Below are positions 1 to 9,113 of a DNA stretch of 64,000 bases, piece by piece (position 1 is the stretch's first letter; every line of letters begins with the position of its first letter). The stretch is from Promineifilum sp. (lineage in GTDB: Bacteria; Chloroflexota; Anaerolineae; Promineifilales; Promineifilaceae): assembly GCA_017983515.1 (NCBI GenBank), contig JAGOBF010000001.1, positions 57,092-121,091 on the forward strand, written 5' to 3'. Under the pieces are notes generated by a model that had not been told where the DNA came from, searched no databases, and saw only the letters and a list, made by a program, of their open reading frames with translations. Made by a program: the position numbers and the translations under genes.

Positions 1-509
1 TGGAAGCCGCGGCCGTCGAAGCTGAGGGCGAACGTATATTGGGCGTCCTCGGCGCAGACCTGCACACAGCGCCAGCAGTTGATGCACTTGTTGTAGTCGC
101 GCAAATAGAACGGGTTGTCGTCGTGGACGGGCGACTCGCGCTGCTCCATGCCATCGAAACGCTCCGTGTCGACGTCGTAGGCCAGCAGTAAGTCCTGCAA
201 ATGTGGCGCTTCGCTCAGATCGACGGTGGAGTTCAACATCTCCAGGATCGTCCGTCGCGCCATCACCACGTCCTTCGTTTGCGTGTTGACGACCATCCCC
301 TCGGCCACCGCCGTGACACAGGCCGCCGCCTGTAGCCGCCGGCCGATGTCGACCGAACACACGCGACACAGCCCGTTAGCCGTCAGGTGCGGATGGTAGC
401 AGACGACCGGTATCTCAATGCCGATCGAAGCCGCCGCGTTCAGAATAGTTGTTCCCGCCGGTACGGTGGCCGGCAGGCCGTCGATGGTCAAGGTTACCAT
501 TTCACTCAT
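1..509 (-). CDS. fdhA: NAD-dependent formate dehydrogenase catalytic subunit, N-terminal part (truncated by window edge)
   Basis: Only the first 169 codons are present. They encode an N-terminal [2Fe-2S] ferredoxin domain with Cys at about residues 37, 48, 51 and 64, and then a bacterial ferredoxin-type motif ([11 protein letters not shown]) around residues 145-155. This is the layout of the N-terminus of NADH-linked formate dehydrogenase alpha subunits and of NuoG. The molybdopterin domain would lie beyond the window start. The ATG at 509 is preceded by GGGAG at a good distance. It follows fdhD by 14 bases and the NuoEF fusion upstream, which favours FdhA over NuoG. Expected role: cytoplasmic oxidation of formate to CO2, with electrons passed through Fe-S clusters to the diaphorase subunit. 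The catalytic residues cannot be seen here. Confidence 0.85.
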   Translation of the reverse strand, partial: MSEMVTLTIDGLPATVPAGTTILNAAASIGIEIPVVCYHPHLTANGLCRVCSVDIGRRLQAAACVTAVAEGMVVNTQTKDVVMARRTILEMLNSTVDLSEAPHLQDLLLAYDVDTERFDGMEQRESPVHDDNPFYLRDYNKCINCWRCVQVCAEDAQYTFALSFDGRGF

Positions 510-523
510 GCTATATGCTCCCG

Positions 524-1330
524 CTATCCACCAAGCACGCGCTCAGGGTGCGTATATATTCGCATCCGATCCTGTCGTAGATAGCCCACAATCGTGATGT
601 TCCAGGCCTCGGCCAAGGCGATGGAAAGACTGGTGGGCGAGGTGCGCGAACAGACGATGGGCGTCTCCAGCCGGCGCGCCTTGTTGATCATTTCGCTGCT
701 GATGCGGCCGCTGCTGAACAGAATGCGATCCGTTGTCGAGATGCCCGCCAGCATCGCCGCCCCTTGCAGCTTGTCGAGGCAGTTATGGCGGCCGATGTCC
801 TCGACCTGCAAGAGGACGCGCCCGTGACCGTCCGCATCGGGCTCGGCCAGCACGGCCGTATGCACGCCGCGCGCCGATTGATAGAGTTCCGCGCCCAGAT
901 GCAGCTGCCTCATCATCGCCGTTAACTGCTGCGGTGTGGCCCGCACATCACTCACCAGCGGTTCGTAGACGCCCGACAGATCGTCGAACGTCACCCCACC
1001 GCCGCAGCCGGCGGTGATGATCGCCCGCCGCGGCCGTTCGAAGGCCATGTTGTGCAGCCAAACGTCCACACATGCGCCGTTTTTGGAGATGTGATGGGCC
1101 CGCACGTCATCCAGCCCATTGATGACACTCTCATTGTAGAGGAAGCCCAGGGCCAGCTCAGTCAGGTCGCGTGGCGTACACATGAACGTCGCCAGCTCCA
1201 GGCCGTTAACGGAGACACAGGCCAAAGCCTCGTCGATCACCAGGCCATCTATCGACTGACCGTCGTCGCCGCTGAGGCTGATATAGTGCGCCGGTCGTGC
1301 CCCGACAAGATCACGTACTTTCTCTGTCAT
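524..1330 (-). CDS. fdhD: Formate dehydrogenase accessory sulfurtransferase FdhD
   Basis: FdhD transfers sulfur to the bis-MGD Mo/W cofactor of formate dehydrogenase. The protein has the family's N-terminal region ([10 protein letters not shown]) and the C-terminal [20 protein letters not shown] motif. The mobile-loop region reads [10 protein letters not shown], with one Cys at about residue 109. The two-Cys CxxC loop of E. coli FdhD is therefore reduced to a single Cys, as occurs in a number of homologues. The ATG at 1330 is chosen. A TTG at 1360 would add ten residues, and neither start has a clear Shine-Dalgarno. It lies between the NuoEF-type subunit and the catalytic subunit in one minus-strand operon, as expected for a dedicated maturation factor. 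Confidence 0.92.
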   Translation of the reverse strand: MTEKVRDLVGARPAHYISLSGDDGQSIDGLVIDEALACVSVNGLELATFMCTPRDLTELALGFLYNESVINGLDDVRAHHISKNGACVDVWLHNMAFERPRRAIITAGCGGGVTFDDLSGVYEPLVSDVRATPQQLTAMMRQLHLGAELYQSARGVHTAVLAEPDADGHGRVLLQVEDIGRHNCLDKLQGAAMLAGISTTDRILFSSGRISSEMINKARRLETPIVCSRTSPTSLSIALAEAWNITIVGYLRQDRMRIYTHPERVLGG

Positions 1331-1446
1331 ATCAGTGTCTATCGTTGATCCGGAGATCAAACACGCATTTTCGCCGACAGGAGGGAGTGAACGAATTGAT
1401 GCAGGCTCATTCCATCAAGTCCGTTAGATCGGTATCCCATCCGTGT

Positions 1447-3210
1447 TTAATTTCTTTCCCAATTTCGTCCATGATCATCCGGCTTCATAAGCTCCGGCCA
1501 ACGGTCGACGGCGCTGAGGACGGCCGAAGCGGCGGTCTGGCCCAGGCCGCAAAGCGACGTTTGCGTCATCGCCAGGCCGATGTCTCGCAGCATGGTCACG
1601 TCGCCGGGCAACGGCCCACCGTAGCGCAGAACGCGCTCGACGATCTCCAATTGTCGCTGGGTGCCCAGCGCGCAGGGATAGCACTTGCCGCAACTCTCGT
1701 GGGCGAAGAAGCGGGCCAACATGTACATGATCTCCCGCAAATCGACCGCCTCATCAAAGACCATGATGACCCCCGACCCAAGAGGGAAGCCTTGTTTTCT
1801 GGAATCCTCGTAGGTCAGCGGCGTGTCCAGCCGGCGCGGGCCAATGAACACACCCGCCGCCCCACCCAGCAGCACCGCCTGAATCTCCCGGCCGATGACC
1901 CCGCCGGCCATCTGGATCAGTTGGCGCACGGTGAGGCCAAACGGCACCTCGTAGACGCCCGGCCGCAAAACCCGGCCGCTGACGCAAAACCACTTCGTGC
2001 CCGGCGACTCGGCCGTGCCCAACTTGTGCCACTGTTCGACGCCCATGTTGAGGACGGCCGTCGTCGCCGCCAGCGTCTCGATGTTGTTAATGGCGGTCGG
2101 TTGCTGGAACAAACCGTGGGTAGTGGGGTACGGTGGCTTGATGCGCGGAAAGCCGCGCTTGCCCTCAATGGCCTCGAAAAGCGCCGTCTCCTCGCCACAA
2201 ATGTAAGCTCCGGCGCCCAATCGCAGCTCGATGTCGAAGTTGAAGTCGCGCCGGCCCAGGATATTGCGGCCCAGATAACCAGCCGTGCGCGCCTTCTCGA
2301 TGGCGTTGGTCAACCGTCTGTAGCAGCGCGCATACTCGCCGCGCAGGAAGATCCAGCCGTTCTCCGCGCCGACCGTGTAGGCAGCGATGGTCATGGCTTC
2401 GATGACGCTAAACGGGTCTTGCTCCATCAGCGCCCGGTCCTTGAACGTTCCCGGCTCGCTCTCGTCGGCGTTGGCGACAATATGCTTTTCGGCCGGCAGG
2501 CCGGGCGCATTGCGGGTCATCTCCCATTTCAGGCCGACGGGGAACATGGCCCCGCCCCGCCCAAGCACGTCGCTGCCTTTCATCATGGCCAAGATCCCTT
2601 CCGGCGTCATGGTCAGCGCCTTGCGCAACGCCTTATAGCCATCATACTTCTCGAAGTCGGTCAGGCTGGTCGGATCGATCTTGCCCGCACGAGCCAGCTT
2701 AATCAGCGGCCCGCCGTAGATCCTCGGCTCCGGCTCCGGATAGGTGCCTTCCAGAAAAGCATCGACGTCGGCCGGGGTCAGATCGCCCGCCGTCCGCTCG
2801 CCGTTCAGGGCGTTGGGGGCGTGCTCGCACATGCCCAGGCAGGGAACCGTCTCGTAGGTGATCATCCCGTCCGCGCTGGTCTCGCCCGGTTTCAGGCCCA
2901 GACGCTCCTCAATGGCCAGGCGCACCGCCGGGCCGCCGGCCATATGACAGGCCGGATCGAAGCACACGCGGATGACGCGACGGGCCGTTGGCTCGTTGTA
3001 GAACATCGAGTAGAACTCGACCACGCCGTGGATGTCGGCCAGGGGAACGTGCAACGTCTCCCCGATGGCCTCCAGTACCTCGCGGGGCAGCCAGCCGTTG
3101 ACGGCTTGGGCTTCGTGTAACAGGGGAAGGAGTGATTCGCGACCGCGGCCGCGGTACTGATCCAGTATCGGCTCCAGCGCGGTCAGATCAATTGTAGCGG
3201 GCTGCACCAT
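1447..3210 (-). CDS. Formate dehydrogenase diaphorase subunit, NuoE-NuoF fusion
   Basis: A 587-residue fusion. Residues 1-155 are a thioredoxin-like NuoE domain with the four [2Fe-2S] cysteines C83, C88, C124 and C128. Residues 165-587 are NuoF/HoxF-like: the FMN loop GRGG at 217-220, the GAGAYICGEETAL segment near 332-344, and a [4Fe-4S] site with C507, C510, C513 (SCGKCYPC) and C554. This subunit passes electrons from the catalytic subunit to NAD+ through FMN, in the cytoplasm. ATG 3210 has a strong GAGGAG Shine-Dalgarno seven bases upstream. It is the first gene of the operon, followed by fdhD and fdhA. NuoE-NuoF fusions occur in NAD-dependent formate dehydrogenases and in some hydrogenases. 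The fdhD neighbour supports formate dehydrogenase. Confidence 0.9.
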   Translation of the reverse strand: MVQPATIDLTALEPILDQYRGRGRESLLPLLHEAQAVNGWLPREVLEAIGETLHVPLADIHGVVEFYSMFYNEPTARRVIRVCFDPACHMAGGPAVRLAIEERLGLKPGETSADGMITYETVPCLGMCEHAPNALNGERTAGDLTPADVDAFLEGTYPEPEPRIYGGPLIKLARAGKIDPTSLTDFEKYDGYKALRKALTMTPEGILAMMKGSDVLGRGGAMFPVGLKWEMTRNAPGLPAEKHIVANADESEPGTFKDRALMEQDPFSVIEAMTIAAYTVGAENGWIFLRGEYARCYRRLTNAIEKARTAGYLGRNILGRRDFNFDIELRLGAGAYICGEETALFEAIEGKRGFPRIKPPYPTTHGLFQQPTAINNIETLAATTAVLNMGVEQWHKLGTAESPGTKWFCVSGRVLRPGVYEVPFGLTVRQLIQMAGGVIGREIQAVLLGGAAGVFIGPRRLDTPLTYEDSRKQGFPLGSGVIMVFDEAVDLREIMYMLARFFAHESCGKCYPCALGTQRQLEIVERVLRYGGPLPGDVTMLRDIGLAMTQTSLCGLGQTAASAVLSAVDRWPELMKPDDHGRNWERN

Positions 3211-3339
3211 GCTTGTATCTCCTCAACAAGTGATAGCCGTTGACGGATTGCGGACGCGGTGGGGATAGCCGCGTGCCATCTAAAAAGGCGACGGCGGAAG
3301 CATTATATACCAGCTTTTCGGTTGACGAAAATGATGGGC

Positions 3340-3412
3340 GGCCCAGGGCTTGTAACGCCGGATCCTTATCCGGCAGCCCTGCAACCGGTTAGGAAACCGG
3401 TGCTACACGGAG
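3340..3412. repeat. REP-like double hairpin with ACCGGTT/AACCGGT arms
   Basis: Two adjacent inverted repeats lie in the short gap before the TPR gene: GCCGGAT/ATCCGGC around 3357-3374 and ACCGGTT/AAACCGGT around 3384-3401. A closely similar pair (GCCGGTT/AACCGGC followed by ACCGGT/ACCGGT) occurs at 42589-42633, so this is probably a dispersed palindromic repeat of the genome. It could also act as a weak transcript end for the minus-strand TPR operon. Confidence 0.55.
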
Positions 3413-3416
3413 CGGC

Positions 3417-4388
3417 CTATTCCAGCAGAGCCACCGCGCGACGATAGAACGGGTGGCGCGAGGCGAGCAGGTGGGCCGCCCGCGCCTCCTGACGCCGATC
3501 AACCAGCCGGTAAAGGAGTCCCAGGGCATAGAAGATAGCCGACGACGTGAGGCCGGCGGCGACGGCCTTCTCGTAGTAGGTAATGGCTATACCCGCGTGT
3601 CCATACCCCTCGTTGAGCATGGCCTGTCGCAGGTGGATATAAGCCTCGAGATGCGCTGGTTTTCCGTTGGGCAGCGCCCCTTGCCGGATCTCGGCCGCCA
3701 GTTGCCACTGGGCGAACTCGGCCGCGCCGTTCAATAAATCGCCGGGCGCCACGTGGTCACTTGGCTCGCTGCCGCGCCGATCCCGCGTCGCCACGCAGCG
3801 CCAGGCCTGATCCGTCGCCGACCAGATCGTTTGGCTCTCCGATAAGTCCTTCATGACGGTATAGCAGACGTGGAGCGCCATCAGGCAGCGCCCATCGCGC
3901 CGCAAGTGGTCGGCCAGCGCCAGAAAGTGGCGGGTGGCCCCCGACACATCCCCGCGCTGCCGGCTGGCCAATGCCAACCGTTCTCGCGCCGCGATCAGAT
4001 TGCCCTGCAGGTAAATCGCGTAGGCCCAGTGCGCCTCGGCCGGCTCAAATTGGCCCTGACCCCACAGAATATCGCCGGCGACCACACGGCTGTGGGCCGC
4101 GTCCGTGATCAGCCCCTGTTGTTCCTGTAACTCGGCCACCTTTTTCACATAGTCGGCGTTATTGCCGGCCAGGCGTGCGGCCTCCTTGTAGCAGGCCAGC
4201 GCCCGCCCCCGATCGGCCAGCGCCAGATGTGTATCGCCCAGACCATTGTAGACGCGCGGCTCGCGCGGCAGGCCGGTCAGCGCCGTCTGGAAACAGGTGA
4301 TCGCCTGCTGCCACTTCCCTTGGCGGATCGCTTCCTCGCCGATTTCCAGGGCCAGGGTATAGCGGTGAGTGGTGTCGTTCATGGCCAT
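3417..4388 (-). CDS. Tetratricopeptide-repeat protein
   Basis: About 323 residues of helical 34-residue-like repeats. The first half fits the TPR pattern well: residues 10-110 include YTLALEIGEEAIRQGKWQQA and VYNGLGDTHLALADRGRALACY. A further repeat lies near the C-terminus (AIFYALGLLYRLVDRRQEA). There is no signal peptide or membrane span, so it is probably a cytoplasmic scaffold or adaptor. The partner is unknown. The ATG at 4388 overlaps the upstream HD gene's stop codon (TGATG), so translation is probably coupled. A GTG at 4391 and an ATG at 4382 are alternatives. Confidence 0.8.
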   Translation of the reverse strand: MAMNDTTHRYTLALEIGEEAIRQGKWQQAITCFQTALTGLPREPRVYNGLGDTHLALADRGRALACYKEAARLAGNNADYVKKVAELQEQQGLITDAAHSRVVAGDILWGQGQFEPAEAHWAYAIYLQGNLIAARERLALASRQRGDVSGATRHFLALADHLRRDGRCLMALHVCYTVMKDLSESQTIWSATDQAWRCVATRDRRGSEPSDHVAPGDLLNGAAEFAQWQLAAEIRQGALPNGKPAHLEAYIHLRQAMLNEGYGHAGIAITYYEKAVAAGLTSSAIFYALGLLYRLVDRRQEARAAHLLASRHPFYRRAVALLE

Positions 4389-5050
4389 CACGCGGGTAAA
4401 CCCTCACCCGACAGCTCGCGCCCCAGTTCGTCGAGATATAGTTGCATCAGGCGCGTGCGCCGTTCGCCTTCCAGCCGTCCGGCGGCGGTGTGCATCATGC
4501 CGGCCAGACCGAGCAATTTGACGTAAAAATGATCGATCACATTTTCCCTGTCGTTGGGCGGGCGCGTGAGCGGCAGCGGTTCGTCCTCATGGTAGAGCGG
4601 CTTGCCCATCACGCCGCCCAGGAGCAGCGTCCGGGCGATGCCGATGGCCCCCAGCGCGTCCAGCTGGTCAGCGTCTTGCACGACTTTGGCCTCCAGCGTC
4701 TGCGGCCGGATGCCGGCGCTGAAGCTGTGCGCGGCGATAGCGTGCTCGATGGCCGGGATGAGGGCGGCCGGATAATCAACCTCGCCCAGAAAAGATCCCG
4801 CCCGCTCGGCCGCCAGCCGCGAGGCCTGCGCCCGGCGCTCCGAATCCTTGGGCAGCACCACACAGTCGTGGAGCCAGGCCGCAGGCAGCACAACGGCCGG
4901 ATCGGCCCCTTCGGCCGTCGCCAGGCGGCGCGCATTAGCCACTACGCGCCGTATGTGGGCCAGATCGTGCGCCGGGTCCGATCCCTCGGCCAACCCCGAA
5001 CGGACGAACTGCTCGAAACGCGCTTCCCAATCCCTCAACATAACCCTCAT
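4388..5050 (-). CDS. HD-domain phosphohydrolase, YedJ-like
   Basis: About 220 residues, close to the length of E. coli YedJ. HD-family signatures are visible: HDLAHIRRVVANA (first His), AAWLHDCV (the HD pair) and VVQDADQLDALGAIGIAR (distal Asp). Metal-dependent phosphohydrolase activity on a nucleotide or other phosphorylated substrate is expected. The substrate is not predictable. The reading frame stays open to 5221, but the extra sequence is low-complexity and not family-like, so the ATG at 5050 is preferred although no good Shine-Dalgarno is seen. ATG 5041 is also possible. The stop overlaps the TPR gene start. Confidence 0.82.
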   Translation of the reverse strand: MRVMLRDWEARFEQFVRSGLAEGSDPAHDLAHIRRVVANARRLATAEGADPAVVLPAAWLHDCVVLPKDSERRAQASRLAAERAGSFLGEVDYPAALIPAIEHAIAAHSFSAGIRPQTLEAKVVQDADQLDALGAIGIARTLLLGGVMGKPLYHEDEPLPLTRPPNDRENVIDHFYVKLLGLAGMMHTAAGRLEGERRTRLMQLYLDELGRELSGEGLPA

Positions 5051-5256
5051 TTTAACAGCGGGAATGTTAAAAGGCGATGAAGGATCATAAATTTTTACGC
5101 GGGGCAGGTGATAGTCCGGCCGCCGGAGAGCGGGCCACGGAACCGGGCTGCGGCCGCAGCCCGGCGCAAGCGACATTCGGCCAATCGGCCGGCCGGGCGA
5201 CGCCGCGATGAGGGTCATCAACGAGGCGCTGCGGCGTCGGGTTGTAGTCGATAAAT

Positions 5257-6471
5257 CTAGAATGTCGTCCGCGCCTGCTTCTTATTGGGCGCGTGCATCA
5301 GGAAGTCGCGGGCGAAGCGCTCATTGTAGGCGTCCAGCAGGTGTGAGACGCGCTCCGGGTCGGGCGAGGCCACCAGCAGCCCGGCGTGATTCTCACGCGG
5401 CACGCGCCAGACGATCTCCGGGTCGTCGTAGGCCGACAGGTCGGGCCACTGCTCGCGAGCCAGACAAATAATCAGCCCGGCGTAATCCTGACGGTGTTCC
5501 GGCACATGGTACTCTTCGCCGCGAATGCCGGCCAGTTCGATGCGCGCCGCTTCTTGCCACAGGGCGACGCCCGTGGCCGCTTCGACCATCTTGTCGATAT
5601 GGGCCCCGCCAACACGGGCGGCCGTCTCAAGAAAATAGAACTGGCCGTCGTGATGAGCGTGGATGAATTCGGTGTGGGTGACGCCGCGCGCCAGCCCGAA
5701 GGCCCGAAAAACGTCGGCGGCCAGGCGGGTCGTGGCCTGGAAGTCGGCCGAGTCGCGCGGCAACAGCCGAGTGTTGAAGATGCCGCCGCCCTGAGTCACG
5801 CTCAGCGGCGGCTCCCCGTAGCGGCTGCTGACGGCAAAGACAACTTCGCCGCCCCACACCAGTGCGTCAACATGATAGACGTCGCCGGGCACGAACTGCT
5901 CCAGCAGATAAAAGGATTGTTCGTCACCCAGTTCGTCGAGCGCCCGCCACACGGCCTCGCTGTCGTAGAGCTTGCGGATGCCGATAGCGCCGGCCTCGAA
6001 ACGCGGCTTCAGCACCCACGGCGGCTCGACGCGGGTCATGTAATCGCGCAGCTGATCGTAGTGGAACACCGGCGTGAAGGCGGGCACGGTGATGCCGTTG
6101 GCCGCCGCCTGGGTGCGCATGCCCAGCTTGTCGCGGAAATAACGCGCCTTCGTCTCGCCCAGGCCGGGCAGCCGCAAGTGCTCGCGCAATGTGGCCGCCG
6201 TGGCCACGTCATAGTCGTCGAGGGCCACGATGCCGTCGATGTCATTGCCGCGGGCCAGATAGCTGACGGCGTGGATGATGTCCGGCTGGACGTGGAGGTC
6301 CGGCATGTTGAAGTGCTGGGCGATGCTGTCCCACGGCCATTCCCGGCCGCCGAACTTCTCCGCCGTCAGCAAAAGAACGCGCGCGCCCTGTCGGGCGCAC
6401 TCCTCGATGAAGGGCAAGCCTTTGTATTCGCTGGCGAGACAGAGGATTGTGATCGGCCGCGGGTCGGTCAT
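5257..6471 (-). CDS. ATP-grasp domain protein (carboxylate-amine/thiol ligase type)
   Basis: 404 residues with the usual ATP-grasp order. An N-terminal pre-ATP-grasp domain ([20 protein letters not shown]) is followed by the ATP-binding core with [16 protein letters not shown] near residues 155-170 and the [24 protein letters not shown] metal/ATP segment near 290-315. Enzymes of this fold join a carboxylate to an amine or thiol by way of an acyl-phosphate. Substrates cannot be assigned from sequence, and no pathway genes flank it. ATG 6471 has a GGAG Shine-Dalgarno about eight bases upstream. Cytoplasmic. Confidence 0.82.
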   Translation of the reverse strand: MTDPRPITILCLASEYKGLPFIEECARQGARVLLLTAEKFGGREWPWDSIAQHFNMPDLHVQPDIIHAVSYLARGNDIDGIVALDDYDVATAATLREHLRLPGLGETKARYFRDKLGMRTQAAANGITVPAFTPVFHYDQLRDYMTRVEPPWVLKPRFEAGAIGIRKLYDSEAVWRALDELGDEQSFYLLEQFVPGDVYHVDALVWGGEVVFAVSSRYGEPPLSVTQGGGIFNTRLLPRDSADFQATTRLAADVFRAFGLARGVTHTEFIHAHHDGQFYFLETAARVGGAHIDKMVEAATGVALWQEAARIELAGIRGEEYHVPEHRQDYAGLIICLAREQWPDLSAYDDPEIVWRVPRENHAGLLVASPDPERVSHLLDAYNERFARDFLMHAPNKKQARTTF

Positions 6472-6577
6472 GGTGTAACTCCAAGCTGAGGAATAGCCAT
6501 TATTATAGCAGGAAACGAACCGACCACGAAGATGTTCCGGTTGCGCCTCTGAATGTCAGGCGCCGCTGAGTAGACTA

Positions 6578-6607
6578 TTGACAAAGCGTTCTCGAACGCT
6601 ATATAAT
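6578..6607 (+). promoter_or_regulatory. Consensus sigma-70 promoter with a palindrome in the spacer
   Basis: A perfect TTGACA (6578-6583) and a perfect TATAAT (6602-6607) are separated by 18 bases. The spacer holds the inverted repeat AGCGTTC-TC-GAACGCT (6585-6600). It drives the TetR gene that starts near 6655. A repressor bound in the spacer would block RNA polymerase. Confidence 0.85.
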
Positions 6608-6621
6608 TCAAACGTAAAACG

Positions 6622-6635
6622 AACGAACGTTCGTT
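6622..6635. promoter_or_regulatory. Perfect 14-bp palindrome, candidate TetR operator
   Basis: AACGAACGTTCGTT is a perfect palindrome just downstream of the expected transcription start (about 6614) and upstream of the ribosome-binding site (AAGGAG, 6641-6646). It shares the GTTCG/CGAAC core with the palindrome in the promoter spacer. Both may therefore be bound by the TetR-family product encoded immediately downstream. Confidence 0.7.
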
Positions 6636-6654
6636 TATCAAAGGAGAGATGATG

Positions 6655-7251
6655 ATGCCGGAGCCTCTAAGCAAAGGCGAGAGAACCCGACAGGACATTC
6701 TTGACGCTGCTTACCACTTGTTCATCGAACAGGGTTATCGTGCCACTTCCATGCGCCAGATCGCCGCTCGCGCCAACTTGTCGTTGAGCGGTATCTACAA
6801 CCACTTCGAGAGCAAAGAGCAGATCTTTGAAACGGTCGTCATAGAACGCCATCCTTTTCACCGCATTCTGGAAATATTGCAAGACACCCCCGGCGAAACT
6901 TTAGAAGTGTATATCGCCAACGCCGCGCGATCGATCATCGGTGAATTACGCGGGCGTCCCGACGTCCTGAACCTGATCCTGATCGGAGCAACCGAATTTC
7001 AGGGCCGGCAAGCCCCCGAATTGGCGCAGGTGTTTCTGCCGCAGGCCTTGGCTCACTTCGAGCGCTTTGGCGGCGCGCAGGGACAATTGCGCGACCTGCC
7101 TTTGCACTCAATTTTTCTCAGCTTTTTCGGCGTTGTGTTGGTTGGCTACCTGAGCACGAACTTCGTCAATCCCGGCGGCCCTGCCCTTCCCGACCTGGAG
7201 TCTCAATTGGACATTCTCTTCAATGGCATCATAAAAGCGGAGGAACCATGA
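6655..7251 (+). CDS. TetR/AcrR-family transcriptional regulator
   Basis: About 198 residues. The N-terminal helix-turn-helix is typical of TetR: ILDAAYHLFIEQGYRATSMRQIA, then ANLSLSGIYNHFESKEQIF at residues 13-60. The C-terminal ligand-binding half is family-divergent, with no recognisable ligand. Three in-frame ATGs occur at 6649, 6652 and 6655. AAGGAG at 6641-6646 fits 6655 best (eight-base gap). The strong promoter with two palindromes just upstream points to autorepression, and the ABC exporter 136 bases downstream is the likely target operon. Confidence 0.9.
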   Translation: MPEPLSKGERTRQDILDAAYHLFIEQGYRATSMRQIAARANLSLSGIYNHFESKEQIFETVVIERHPFHRILEILQDTPGETLEVYIANAARSIIGELRGRPDVLNLILIGATEFQGRQAPELAQVFLPQALAHFERFGGAQGQLRDLPLHSIFLSFFGVVLVGYLSTNFVNPGGPALPDLESQLDILFNGIIKAEEP

Positions 7252-7387
7252 GCTGTCAGGTCGGCGCACAATCTGCGACCCCTGAAATAATCCTGCGGCC
7301 GGCTCTCTATCCCTTGAATCGGCGCTTCAGAGAGGCCTGTAGTGAAAAACACCGCACGACACGAGCCCCCGGACTTAGGAATCTGCA

Positions 7388-8311
7388 ATGAGCCAACCCA
7401 TTATCGAAACCAATGACTTATCCGTCTACTATGGCCGGTATCGCGGCATCCACGAACTCAACATGATCGTCGAGGAAGGGGAGGTGTACGGGTTTCTGGG
7501 GCCGAACGGCGCCGGCAAAACCACGACCCAGCGCGTTCTACTCGACATCATCCGCCCGACTTCCGGCCGCGCAACCATCTTTGGTCTCGATTGCCAGAAG
7601 GATGGCACACAAATCCGCCGTCGAATCGGCTACATCCCCGGCGAACTCAAGCTCTACCCGCAACTACGCGCTGATCAGTATTTCGACATGATCGCCCGCG
7701 TCGGCGGCACGCCCGTAGACCCGGCCTATCGGCGCGAACTGTGCGAACGTCTCGACCTGGACCCGCGCCGCCCGATGCGCACCTACTCCCGCGGCAACAA
7801 GCAGAAGGCCGGTCTGGTAGCCGCGTTCATGCGCCGGCCCGATCTGTTGATCTTGGATGAGCCGACTAGCGGCCTCGATCCGCTCATCCAGCAACGCGTA
7901 CTGGACCTGGTGCGCGAAGCCCGCGCCGAGGGGCGTACCGTGTTCTTCTCATCCCACGTTCTGCCGGAGGTGCAGGCGGTGTGCGACCGGGCCGGCATCA
8001 TCCGGGCGGGCCAGATTGTTGCCACCGAGCGGGTGGACAGATTGATCCATAGCCGCCTGCAGCGCCTTAACGTCCGCTTCGAGCGACTCCCGCCGCCCGG
8101 CGCGCTGGACCTGCCCGGCGTTACGGAGGTCAACCGGGCCGGCGACCAGTTATCGCTTGAGATCCGAGAAAACCTCAACCAGTTCCTGGCTCAGGCAGTA
8201 GCGTTTGGTGTGATGGAAATCGAGAACGAGCAGGTCTCGCTGGAAGAAGTCTTCATGGCTTACTACGACAAGAACGGGGAGGGTATTCATGATCAGCCTG
8301 TTGCAGCATGA
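7388..8311 (+). CDS. ABC-2 type exporter ATP-binding protein
   Basis: 307 residues with Walker A (GPNGAGKTT, about residue 39), a signature loop YSRGNKQK in the LSGGQ position, Walker B (LLILDEPTSGLDP) and the switch His (FFSSHVLPE). The C-terminal extension is of the DrrA/CcmA type. It powers export by the membrane protein encoded next. TAGGAA lies seven bases before ATG 7388. The 3' end overlaps the permease start by 23 bases. The TetR gene upstream suggests drug- or lipid-inducible efflux. The exported substrate is not identifiable. Confidence 0.93.
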   Translation: MSQPIIETNDLSVYYGRYRGIHELNMIVEEGEVYGFLGPNGAGKTTTQRVLLDIIRPTSGRATIFGLDCQKDGTQIRRRIGYIPGELKLYPQLRADQYFDMIARVGGTPVDPAYRRELCERLDLDPRRPMRTYSRGNKQKAGLVAAFMRRPDLLILDEPTSGLDPLIQQRVLDLVREARAEGRTVFFSSHVLPEVQAVCDRAGIIRAGQIVATERVDRLIHSRLQRLNVRFERLPPPGALDLPGVTEVNRAGDQLSLEIRENLNQFLAQAVAFGVMEIENEQVSLEEVFMAYYDKNGEGIHDQPVAA

Positions 8312-9113
8312 GTTGCGCGTTCGCCGCGCTTCGACCATCGGTTGGGCGGTTGGTCTGGGTTTCTTCAGCGTCATCTACATCCTCCTCTACCCGAACCTGC
8401 CGGCGGAGATGCGCGAGATAGATACGCGCGCCATCGCCTTCCTGGACTCATTGGGTATCCAGACGTTTGCCACGTTCGAGGGTTTCATCCTGGGCACGAT
8501 GTTCAACTTCCTGCCGCTGCTGGTGGGTCTGTTCGGCGTGGTCACCGGTATCAGTGTCCTGGCCGGGGAAGAGGACGAAGGGACGCTGGAGCTATTGGCC
8601 GCCCTACCTATCTCGCGCCCGCAGCTCATGCTGACCAAGGCGGCTGCGCTGTTTATCTCCGCGGCCGCCGTCCTGGTCATTGACGGCGCGCTCGCCGCTG
8701 GCGTCTTCATGCTACTCGACGTGGAGACGTCAGTGTCCGCGTGGGCCATGTTCCGAACGGTGCAGAGTTTGTGGCTGATAGCCTTTGTGTTCATGACGCT
8801 CAGCCTGTTCCTCGGCGCCTACTTGCCCAATCGCGGCGTGGCCCTGGGGGCCGCCATGACGGCGTTATTCGTGAGTTTCTTTGGTGACAACCTGGCTGGC
8901 ATGGCTCCCGTGCTGGAGCCGCTACAGCCCTTCCTGCCCCACTGGTACTTCGAAAACATCGTGCAGATGTTGATCAGCGACGTGGCCTGGCAAGACGTGG
9001 GGATTCTGTTCCTGATCGGCCTGGGGTTTTTGCTGCTGGCGGTGCTCAGCTTCCAACGGCGCAACCTCACTGTGGGTATGTGGCCGTGGCAGCGGTCGCG
9101 GATGGTCTCATAG
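8289..9113 (+). CDS. ABC-2 type exporter permease
   Basis: 274 residues with about six hydrophobic segments: one near the N-terminus after RRASTIGWAVGLGF, then clusters around residues 60-85, 110-135, 155-175, 190-205 and 245-262. The EEDEGTLELLAALPISRPQL cytoplasmic segment between spans is typical of ABC-2 permeases. It pairs with the overlapping ATPase gene, and GGGGAGGG precedes ATG 8289. The stop overlaps the convergent gene end by six bases. Confidence 0.88.
   Translation: MISLLQHELRVRRASTIGWAVGLGFFSVIYILLYPNLPAEMREIDTRAIAFLDSLGIQTFATFEGFILGTMFNFLPLLVGLFGVVTGISVLAGEEDEGTLELLAALPISRPQLMLTKAAALFISAAAVLVIDGALAAGVFMLLDVETSVSAWAMFRTVQSLWLIAFVFMTLSLFLGAYLPNRGVALGAAMTALFVSFFGDNLAGMAPVLEPLQPFLPHWYFENIVQMLISDVAWQDVGILFLIGLGFLLLAVLSFQRRNLTVGMWPWQRSRMVS

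Noticed and set aside
1..509. NuoG subunit of complex I
   Set aside because: The cluster pattern is shared with NuoG, but fdhD lies in the same operon and no other nuo genes are visible, so formate dehydrogenase is more likely.
1297..3120. 607-codon frame on the plus strand
   Set aside because: It lies antisense to the NuoE-NuoF fusion and is open only because of GC-rich codon bias. The translation is low-complexity Arg/Ala/Gln with no family pattern.
5386..6489. 367-codon frame on the plus strand
   Set aside because: It is antisense to the ATP-grasp gene, which has real motifs and a Shine-Dalgarno.
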